Of a stretch of DNA of 5,815 nt, positions 1 through 5,465 are shown one piece after another; position 1 is the first letter of the stretch; each line of letters begins with the position of its first letter. The stretch is from an uncultured Ruminococcus sp. Its GTDB lineage: Bacteria; Bacillota; Clostridia; Oscillospirales; Ruminococcaceae. The stretch is taken from contig CABQIF010000122.1 in the NCBI GenBank assembly GCA_902464115.1, positions 1 to 5,815 on the forward strand. The letters are read 5' to 3'. Under the pieces are notes generated by a model. That model was not told the origin of the DNA, searched no databases, and was given only the letters and a program-made list of their open reading frames with translations. The translations under genes and the position numbers were made by a program.

Positions 1-485
1 ATATAAAAATCATTATATATTTCATTATTTTCTTTTCGTGGAAACAGTTCCTTATGTTCTGCTTCTTTGCGCATACCAATTCGTTCAACAAGATTTAAAG
101 ATTTTATATTTCTTGAATCTATCTCAGCAAAAATACGGCGGATGCCAAGAGCGGAAAAAGCATATTTCATCATTCCGCAGATGCTTTCGTAAGCGTATCC
201 TTTCCCTTGAAAATCCCTGTTAAAAGTATATCCGATTTCATAGCTGCCGAAGCCTTTGTCCGAAAAGTATATCTTTCCTATAACTTTATCATTTAAGACA
301 ACCGCAAAAAACTCCTCACTTTTTGAAAAATTTATTGCTTCTTGAACACAGGCTTCTCTTGTAAACGTTTCATAAGGCTAAAAATAAGTAACTTCAGTAT
401 CAGTTAAAATATCTGCTAAATCATCATAATCATCCGGAATGAATTTTCTCACCGATAAGCGTTCTGTTGTAAATAATGCAGTCAT
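1..485 (-). pseudogene. GNAT family N-acetyltransferase (RimJ/RimL type), interrupted by an in-frame stop, 3' end outside window
   Basis: Reading the minus strand from ATG at 485-483 gives MTALFTTERLSVRKFIPDDY, the usual opening of RimJ/RimL-type (COG1670) acetyltransferases, which move an acetyl group from acetyl-CoA to a protein N-terminus or small amine. Codon 36 is TAG (378-380). Translation then continues in the same frame with PYETFTREAC and on to the window edge with no other stop (161 codons seen, family usually about 170-190). The acetyl-CoA-binding motif A is intact at about residues 84-100 (GYTFNRDFQGKGYAYE, matching Q/R-x-x-G-x-G/A), as is the later D-x-R-N...S...L...G-M block at 123-138. 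Relatives often read EPYE here, so GAG to TAG (one G-to-T change) is the likeliest lesion. A GAGG ribosome site lies at 496-499, 10 nt before the ATG. Leucine is mostly TTA and the DNA is AT-rich, unlike the neighbouring NACHT gene. Its substrate cannot be told from sequence. Stop-codon readthrough or a sequencing error are the alternatives. Confidence 0.85.
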
Positions 486-495
486 AATTACTAAA

Positions 496-499
496 CCTC
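496..499 (-). promoter_or_regulatory. Ribosome binding site of the acetyltransferase pseudogene
   Basis: GAGG on the minus strand lies 10 nt upstream of the ATG at 485. It supports that start and shows that the initiation region of the broken gene is still in good order. Confidence 0.5.
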
Positions 500-580
500 A
501 AAATATAAAGTCATGTCTTTTATATTGTATTTTACCTATCAACAGCCGCAAGAATTAAATGCACTGTAGTAACGCAAACG

Positions 581-615
581 AAATCTTGCGTGTCTGCCAA
601 TTTCACCACATCCGC
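581..615 (-). pseudogene. 5' fragment of a tRNA-Leu gene, cut off in the anticodon loop
   Basis: The minus strand from 615 reads GCGGATG (acceptor strand), TG, GTG (D-stem), AAATTGGCAGAC (D-loop), CAC (D-stem, sharing its first C with the loop as written), G, CAAGA (5' anticodon stem) and TTT. This is the characteristic bacterial tRNA-Leu opening, including the GTGAAATTGGCAGACAC block. In leucine tRNAs of this type the loop would continue as TTTAG followed by a TCTTG stem strand; here it becomes TTTCGTTTGCG. No variable arm, no T-arm of the GGTTCAANTCC kind and no matching CATCCGC acceptor strand follow. So about 35 nt of tRNA remain, probably from an isoacceptor reading CUN (UAG anticodon), though the anticodon itself is lost. 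Anticodon loops of tRNA genes are common integrase target sites, so this may be a recombination scar. It lies between the NACHT gene and the acetyltransferase pseudogene, on the same strand. It cannot make a functional tRNA as it stands. Confidence 0.75.
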
Positions 616-623
616 AGAACAAG

Positions 624-644
624 GCGGTAAGGAATTCTTACCGC
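624..644 (-). terminator. Hairpin downstream of the NACHT gene, possible intrinsic terminator
   Basis: A perfect 8-bp inverted repeat, GCGGTAAG / CTTACCGC, encloses a 5-nt loop. It begins about 40 nt beyond the TGA of the NACHT gene. On the minus strand the stem is followed by CTTGTTCT, which is U-rich in RNA but not a clean U-run; the plus strand has no U-run at all. Position and stem strength fit a terminator for the NACHT transcript, but the weak U-tract leaves this open. Confidence 0.45.
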
Positions 645-684
645 ACATGAAACAACATTATTGTAGCATAAAACCGGACGTTTG

Positions 685-3600
685 TCAACTGTTTTCTGCA
701 TATTGTTCGATTTTTTTTCGGAAGTCCTCGCTCCAGTCGGTGTGACTGTCTGCAAACCGCACATGGTTCATGAAAAAGCCAGAAACATTTTCAAAGATGA
801 TATTTTCCGGTTGGCTGTGGAAAATCAAGGGCTTTTCCGTATCTGAAACTGGCAGCAGCTGAGCAAGATTCCACTGAAAAACTTTCCCGTTTGCTCCGGC
901 TGCAAATAGTGTATTGCCAGCTGTTTGCAGGTCTAAAATTGGCGTATCATGGACACATTTGAGGATGATTTTGGCATTGGTCACTTCTCTGACGGCAAAA
1001 ATAATGATTTGATAGGAATAGGTTGCAATGGCTGCATACAGTTCCCCTTGATAGGAGATAAACAGTCCGGCAGTTACGCCGTTGTAGTTGTCCAAAGCAT
1101 CGTGACGGGAAACAGAAAGGGGAGTGTCTGCTTCTGGGCGATAGAGATATTGTTGATTTTGGTCGGTTTGCAGAGCAAAGAAATTGTTTTGGTATTGCTG
1201 ATAGGGGCTACCGCAGAACAATGCACAGCGGGTATGTCCATCTTTCAAAACGGCAACGTCTACATCTCTTAAAATGACATTTTCTGTGACCAGTTCATCC
1301 ATGCTGCAACAGCGGTTCAACTGTAATTCTTGTTGGTCGTTCTCTGTCAGCTGATAGACAACGGTTGTATGGTTCGCTGTCCAGACTAAGAGAAACAGCA
1401 ACCAAGTACCATCTGCTTTTTTTCGCATGCAGAGTTTTCGGGTGCGTGCAAAAGAACATTCCGGCATTTGTTGCAACTCAAACAGAGAAAGCGTTTCCGC
1501 TTGCTGGTGATTCAGGTCAATTCGATAGTGTCCGATGATACCATTTCGGGTAACGCCAACTACTGTACCATCGGGAAAAAATCCAACAGCAATCACCAGA
1601 TAGGGCATAGAAATGGTACAGATGCAAGTTTCTGTTTTGGCATTCCAAATGCGGATGGTGTGGTCATGGGAGCAGGATGCCAGAACCGGAACGCCGTTTA
1701 TTGAGAACTGCTTCACTTGATGCACCCAGTTGTTATGAGCTGGAATCGCACGTACACAGTGCCAGCTGCCTGTAAACCAGCTTTCCCGTGCCAATTGATG
1801 TAGTGTGCCATCATAGGAACTGGTATAAAGGGTGTTTTCATCGATGGGAAAGAGGGAATGAATTCCGGCATCGTAGCCGAGGAACTGACAGCAAATCGTT
1901 TCTGTACGAGTGTTGATAATCTGAAGCGAACGGTCTAATGAACTGAGTACAATCGAATCAGAATCCAGATAGCAAGCGGTTTCAATCTCAAAATTTTGTT
2001 TGCCATAATAGGGCTTGCAGATGATATCTTTTTCAAAGATGGAGAGCAGCACTTCGCTGATGCAGGGTTCTCGGTTGCCATAGACCTTGTTGCAGATGCA
2101 GAATTTGGATGCATCCGGCGACAGAATCAAGTCATTAAAACCATTGAATGTATCGGTATGTTCTTTTCGCTGAATTTCAAGGTTACCGTTTGGCGTTGCA
2201 AGCAGGACAACAGAACGAGATTTTCCCCGTAAGTTGATGAGAAAACAGGGTTGATGCAAATAAGAAAGCACCTTGAAGTCATAGATAAAAGCGTTATCTG
2301 GCTCTGGGGCTTGCGTGGAAACGGTCAAGAATGGCTGAATCTGTTCGGAACAGAAGGATTCTGCATGCATGGGAATTTGATACAATGTTTTCCCGCAAGA
2401 GAAAATCAGCACGTCTTCTACAGCAGCAAGACGATATTTACGGAAATTACGGCAGTGTTCCGGATAGGGGACAAATTTCCGGTTTTCCGGATGGAGAAGC
2501 GGAATCCGCCAGATACCTTTCCCCTTGATGGCAGCAAAACAGCAGTCCTGTGCAGCGTCATATAACAAATGCTGAATGACGTTGCCAAGAGAAAGGGTGC
2601 GTTCTGGCTGTTGTTGGATTGATAGTTGTTTATCTGGAAATGAAACGTTCCAAAAAGAGAGATCTCCGTTTTTGTCGCCCATCAATAAGAGCTGATGTTG
2701 TGGAACAGATACCGAGGTGGAAACATATGTGCCGTTATAAGCGGAGAGAAACCGGAATTGTTGGGTTTGGTTGTTGTAGCACCAAATGCCGCTACCGGAA
2801 ATAGAGAGCACATTGTTTTGAATCGTGCAGAATGTATGAACAGCAGCAGAATGCCCCAACGGCTGAAAGGTATATGCATTGAGAAAACTGCCTGAAAAAT
2901 TCGCAGTGTGCAGCGTGTTGCACTGGAAATCATATAGACGTGTACCATTTAAATTGACGGTTTCCAGATGCAGACCGTTGAAATGGAACGTGCTGAGGTT
3001 TTGGTGACGGGTTTGCTTGACGGCGAAGATAAGCTGTTCCATGGATTTTTGCAAAGCAGAATTGGCTGGCAATTCAGATAGAATTTGCAGAGCTTGTTCC
3101 AACAGAGAACCTTGTGGGTCGTTCATGCGAGACTGTCCGGGCAGGTAGAGGCGTTCCAGCGTGTTTTCCCCTAAAAATTGCAGGATTTCTTCCGGAATTG
3201 GTTCTGAAAAGAACCGACAGAGCAGCTGTCCGGCAGATTGTGAAGGGGTGGCATATTGTTGCATCCAGATTGCAGTTTGAATGATTTCCAACAGAAAGTT
3301 GGCATAGAAATAATCTCGGAAATTCTGGTGGTAGAATCGGAAATCTTGGTCAGCATGCTGCGGTTCAATGAGAAAGCCCATCTTGTGTTCAATTTCCCAG
3401 AATGTAGCGGCGAATGTGTCCGGCATGGGATGCGGGGAATACGTCTTATAAAAGGCGATGGCATCTTGAACAGTGTTCCGCATGGAAAATTCATCCATAC
3501 GAAAGCTGCCGTTTCTGGTCATGCAATAGGCGATATAATAGAGCATCTGCATGGCGAAATTCGTCTGTTCCCGTTCTTCCGGCATTCCATTCAGTGTGGG

Positions 3601-5058
3601 CGTGCGTTTCACCTGTTCGATGAAGTTGCAAATGAGTTCTCCTGTTGTTTCCGGTAGGCGATGGGGCAGCGGTGCAGTCGGGATGACATCTTTTTTCAGC
3701 GTGTAGGCATACATCGCAAGAGCCATAGGACTTCGTAAAATATCCATGCAGTTGCTATGCGTCAAGGTCTGCCATTCCTGTTCTGCCCGTTCTGTTCCGA
3801 ATAACTGCTTGAAAAAGTCTTGGATTTGCGTATCTTGTAGGGGATTCACTCGCTTACAGAGAAACGGCAGTTCTCCGCCCGTTGAAAAGCAGTCGGCAAG
3901 ATTGTTTCTGCTGGTAATCAGAAAGCGAATGGCTGGGTATTTGCGTTTCATTTCCTTGATTTCTAAGAGGAGTTGATTTTTTGCAGTTTCGCTGGAAATT
4001 TCGTTGTAGCCATCCAATAAGAAGAAAAAATACACATCGGATTCCGTTTGCAGCAGGGAGAGAAATTGTTCATAAGAGAGGTGTTTTTCTTCTGAGAGGA
4101 TCTGATAAAAATGATGGAGGATCGGCGATTCCTGTTTTCCGATGGTGTTGTAGTTCAGCAGGTTTAAAGGGATATAAATTGGAATCAGCGAACTGTTTTC
4201 TCGTAAGAGAGTTTCGCCCAAATCCAGCAGCAAAAAGGTTTTTCCTGCTCCGCCAGTTCCCGTTAGCATGATGTTTTGATAGGGAGGATTAGAGAAAAGT
4301 GTTCGGAGCGATTCGCAGTTATTCTGTTCGTTTTCCACTGAAATGGAATCAATGTGATGATTCTGAACGCCCAGAGCGGTGGAGAGAAGATTTCCAATCC
4401 CGGGCATGTCGATTTTATGGGAAACGCTTTGAAACGTCAGCATTCTGCCTTGTTCTTCTGCGGCGTGGTGGAGCATCTGAATGGCAGCGTTTCGGATCGC
4501 CGGAATTGTTTCACAAATATCTGTTTTGGGCGTCAGCCAACAAAATACATCAGAAATGGTTTCCTGAAAAATTGCAATGAGGACGACAACCGCAATGATG
4601 CGGGAAATTTTATTCTGTCTATATAATTCTTTGATGTCATCAAGCAGTTCAGAACCATAGACCATTTCAGCATTGAGCATCTTAAAAATAGAAATTTGTA
4701 CCGTTCGCCAGTCTGAAATTTTTGCTTCTGACATCATCGTATCGATGTTATAAGCAAGCTGGTGCAGGGTTTCATCTTGGAACAATTGCGTTCGTTCTGT
4801 TATTTCAAATATTTCTTTTAATAATTTTGTACCATGGTAGTTGGCATATGTGCGTTTTTGCTGGAGATTTCTTCGACGGTTGCCCTGCATAAATGCTTTC
4901 AGATTGGATGCAGATTTGCAGATCAATTTCTTTTGCATCACAGATTCATCGATGATATTGTAGAATAATTTTTTTAAAAACAGTGCATCGGAGCAGTTCT
5001 CTGCATCCGATTGCAAGAGTAGCGGTTTGAGTGTGTGGAGTGTCAGTTCCTGTTCCAA
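685..5058 (-). CDS. NACHT NTPase with pentapeptide-like stretch and WD40-type beta-propeller region (bacterial NLR-like protein, probable antiphage defence)
   Basis: A 1457-residue protein of the STAND NTPase class. Known members sense a target with a C-terminal repeat region, oligomerise through NACHT and fire an N-terminal effector; several bacterial NACHT proteins block phage. Visible parts: residues 1 to about 250 match no domain I recognise, with a hydrophobic run at 152-165 that could be a membrane or buried helix. NACHT starts near 255, with Walker A GTGGAGKT at 267-274, Walker B LLDGYNEI at 347-354 (D349), sensor-like FLITSRN at 379-385, and the NACHT C-terminal motif FYHQNFRDYF at 575-584. 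A pentapeptide-like stretch spans about 690-727 (F693, L698, L703, L708, C713 at five-residue spacing). Degenerate WD40 blades follow from about 733 to 1405, clearest at GDKNGDLSFWNV (794-805), ASCSHDHTIRIWNA (1127-1140) and GANGKVFQWNL (1388-1398); the length suits about two propellers. The last 50 residues are polar. The start is TTG with a strong ribosome site, the stop TGA. No same-strand partner gene adjoins. The NTPase call is firm; the defence role is inferred. Confidence 0.95.
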   Translation of the reverse strand: MEQELTLHTLKPLLLQSDAENCSDALFLKKLFYNIIDESVMQKKLICKSASNLKAFMQGNRRRNLQQKRTYANYHGTKLLKEIFEITERTQLFQDETLHQLAYNIDTMMSEAKISDWRTVQISIFKMLNAEMVYGSELLDDIKELYRQNKISRIIAVVVLIAIFQETISDVFCWLTPKTDICETIPAIRNAAIQMLHHAAEEQGRMLTFQSVSHKIDMPGIGNLLSTALGVQNHHIDSISVENEQNNCESLRTLFSNPPYQNIMLTGTGGAGKTFLLLDLGETLLRENSSLIPIYIPLNLLNYNTIGKQESPILHHFYQILSEEKHLSYEQFLSLLQTESDVYFFFLLDGYNEISSETAKNQLLLEIKEMKRKYPAIRFLITSRNNLADCFSTGGELPFLCKRVNPLQDTQIQDFFKQLFGTERAEQEWQTLTHSNCMDILRSPMALAMYAYTLKKDVIPTAPLPHRLPETTGELICNFIEQVKRTPTLNGMPEEREQTNFAMQMLYYIAYCMTRNGSFRMDEFSMRNTVQDAIAFYKTYSPHPMPDTFAATFWEIEHKMGFLIEPQHADQDFRFYHQNFRDYFYANFLLEIIQTAIWMQQYATPSQSAGQLLCRFFSEPIPEEILQFLGENTLERLYLPGQSRMNDPQGSLLEQALQILSELPANSALQKSMEQLIFAVKQTRHQNLSTFHFNGLHLETVNLNGTRLYDFQCNTLHTANFSGSFLNAYTFQPLGHSAAVHTFCTIQNNVLSISGSGIWCYNNQTQQFRFLSAYNGTYVSTSVSVPQHQLLLMGDKNGDLSFWNVSFPDKQLSIQQQPERTLSLGNVIQHLLYDAAQDCCFAAIKGKGIWRIPLLHPENRKFVPYPEHCRNFRKYRLAAVEDVLIFSCGKTLYQIPMHAESFCSEQIQPFLTVSTQAPEPDNAFIYDFKVLSYLHQPCFLINLRGKSRSVVLLATPNGNLEIQRKEHTDTFNGFNDLILSPDASKFCICNKVYGNREPCISEVLLSIFEKDIICKPYYGKQNFEIETACYLDSDSIVLSSLDRSLQIINTRTETICCQFLGYDAGIHSLFPIDENTLYTSSYDGTLHQLARESWFTGSWHCVRAIPAHNNWVHQVKQFSINGVPVLASCSHDHTIRIWNAKTETCICTISMPYLVIAVGFFPDGTVVGVTRNGIIGHYRIDLNHQQAETLSLFELQQMPECSFARTRKLCMRKKADGTWLLFLLVWTANHTTVVYQLTENDQQELQLNRCCSMDELVTENVILRDVDVAVLKDGHTRCALFCGSPYQQYQNNFFALQTDQNQQYLYRPEADTPLSVSRHDALDNYNGVTAGLFISYQGELYAAIATYSYQIIIFAVREVTNAKIILKCVHDTPILDLQTAGNTLFAAGANGKVFQWNLAQLLPVSDTEKPLIFHSQPENIIFENVSGFFMNHVRFADSHTDWSEDFRKKIEQYAENS

Positions 5059-5065
5059 TTTTGAA

Positions 5066-5075
5066 TCCTCCCTTT
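5066..5075 (-). promoter_or_regulatory. Strong ribosome binding site that fixes a TTG start for the NACHT gene
   Basis: The minus strand reads AAAGGGAGGA followed by TTCAAAA and then TTG GAA CAG GAA CTG. The GGAGG core (5067-5071) is 8 nt from the TTG at 5058-5056, ideal spacing for initiation. The first in-frame ATG is codon 41 with no comparable site before it, so TTG is the best start. A weaker start codon behind a strong site can hold down expression of a potentially toxic protein; that is inference. Confidence 0.8.
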
Positions 5076-5102
5076 CGGAATCATATAAAAATCGTTTCCT
5101 TT

Positions 5103-5130
5103 ATTTTACAACAAAATTGCTAGAGATTAA
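5103..5130 (-). promoter_or_regulatory. Candidate promoter of the NACHT gene
   Basis: On the minus strand a -35-like TTAATC (5130-5125) is separated by 16 bp from a -10 TAAAAT (5108-5103). The TG dinucleotide lies directly before the -10 (TTGTAAAAT) rather than at the usual extended -10 spacing. The -10 lies 45 nt upstream of the TTG start. The -35 is a poor match, so basal expression would be low unless activated. No other good promoter is evident nearer the gene. Confidence 0.4.
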
Positions 5131-5186
5131 CGCAAAGAAATCTGAATTTCAATGACGAAAATATATTGGAACTGTAAAAAGCAACT

Positions 5187-5209
5187 AAAATGGATTTTTT
5201 ATCCATTTT
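5187..5209. repeat. 9-bp inverted repeat (hairpin) in the divergent intergenic region
   Basis: AAAATGGAT and ATCCATTTT flank a TTTTT loop and form a perfect 9-bp stem. On the plus strand it is followed by C then TATTTTTT, so the element looks like an AT-rich terminator in that direction, yet no rightward gene ends just before it. It lies upstream of both divergent genes, so it could instead be an operator or block upstream read-through into the rightward gene. Confidence 0.6.
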
Positions 5210-5235
5210 CTATTTTTTAACGAATTTCCGAATCC

Positions 5236-5247
5236 ATCCATGCAAAA
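5236..5247 (+). repeat. 12-bp direct repeat, copy 1 (ATCCATGCAAAA)
   Basis: The 12-mer ATCCATGCAAAA recurs exactly at 5414-5425, 178 bp downstream in the same orientation. Both copies lie in the intergenic region, one upstream of the promoter of the secreted-protein gene and one in its leader, which suits a paired regulator site. The AT-rich composition raises the chance of coincidence. Confidence 0.5.
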
Positions 5248-5341
5248 CAGAAATGAAAATCAAGCAGAGGAAATGTTGCACAAAGCACAGGAACAATTTT
5301 TGTGAAATAGATAGATTTTTCGGGTTGAAATCAAAATTCTA

Positions 5342-5370
5342 TTGACATGCATCTTATTTTATAGTAAAAT
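5342..5370 (+). promoter_or_regulatory. Strong sigma-70 (SigA-type) promoter of the secreted CBM protein gene
   Basis: A consensus -35 TTGACA (5342-5347), an ideal 17-bp spacer, and a -10 TAAAAT (5365-5370; five of six consensus bases). Transcription would start near 5377, leaving a leader of about 90 nt before the ATG at 5466. This is by far the best promoter in the window and implies strong expression unless repressed; the leader holds two palindromic motifs. Confidence 0.8.
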
Positions 5371-5396
5371 AAATCAAAAAGCGTGTATGGAAATTG

Positions 5397-5407
5397 TGCA
5401 AATTGCA
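5397..5407. promoter_or_regulatory. Candidate operator, palindrome TGCAAATTGCA in the leader
   Basis: An 11-bp palindrome (TGCAA, central A, TTGCA) about 20 nt past the predicted transcription start. Overlapping it, TTGTGCAA at 5394-5401 is the reverse complement of TTGCACAA at 5276-5283, upstream of the promoter. Paired sites on either side of a promoter suit a looping or road-block repressor controlling a sugar-use gene. No regulator family can be named from this alone. Confidence 0.3.
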
Positions 5408-5413
5408 ACAAAA

Positions 5414-5430
5414 ATCCATGCAAAATGGAT
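5414..5430 (+). repeat. Direct repeat copy 2 merged with an ATCCAT-N5-ATGGAT inverted repeat
   Basis: ATCCATGCAAAATGGAT contains the second copy of the 12-bp repeat (first at 5236-5247) and is also a 6-bp inverted repeat around GCAAA. The hairpin at 5187-5209 uses the same half-sites in the opposite order (ATGGAT-N5-ATCCAT). It sits in the leader, 20 nt before the ribosome site, where a bound protein or a small hairpin could affect expression. Confidence 0.45.
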
Positions 5431-5450
5431 TGGATGGTTTAAAAACAAAA

Positions 5451-5456
5451 AGGAGG
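5451..5456 (+). promoter_or_regulatory. Ribosome binding site of the secreted CBM protein gene
   Basis: AGGAGG lies 9 nt before the ATG at 5466. It is a full Shine-Dalgarno match and confirms the start and the rightward direction. Confidence 0.85.
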
Positions 5457-5465
5457 ATCTTTGAG

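Noticed and set aside
38..223. Plus-strand 61-codon open frame at the left edge.
   Set aside because: It is antisense to the acetyltransferase frame, whose motifs are unmistakable on the minus strand.
486..570. A sigma-70 promoter for the acetyltransferase pseudogene (TTGATA or TAAAAT boxes around 524-537 on the minus strand).
   Set aside because: AT-rich boxes exist but no pair has acceptable 16-18 bp spacing with a reasonable -35, so I do not annotate one.
581..690. A complete functional tRNA-Leu gene.
   Set aside because: Only the 5' half is present; no T-arm, variable arm or 3' acceptor strand complementary to GCGGATG follows on the minus strand.
2682..3494. Minus-strand open frames at 2682-2948 and 3171-3494 in a different frame from the NACHT gene.
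   Set aside because: They are overlapped completely by the NACHT frame and encode no recognisable domain; they are out-of-frame shadows.
949..4626. Many plus-strand open frames of 60-133 codons opposite the NACHT gene (for example 3256-3657, 949-1272, 2251-2565).
   Set aside because: They lie antisense to a coherent 1457-residue protein with recognisable motifs, lack ribosome sites and show no family features.
5253..5345. A 30-codon plus-strand frame starting MKIKQRKCCTKH in the intergenic region.
   Set aside because: No Shine-Dalgarno lies before its ATG and it overlaps the -35 box of the next gene; the similar MKIK opening to the following protein is most likely chance in AT-rich DNA.
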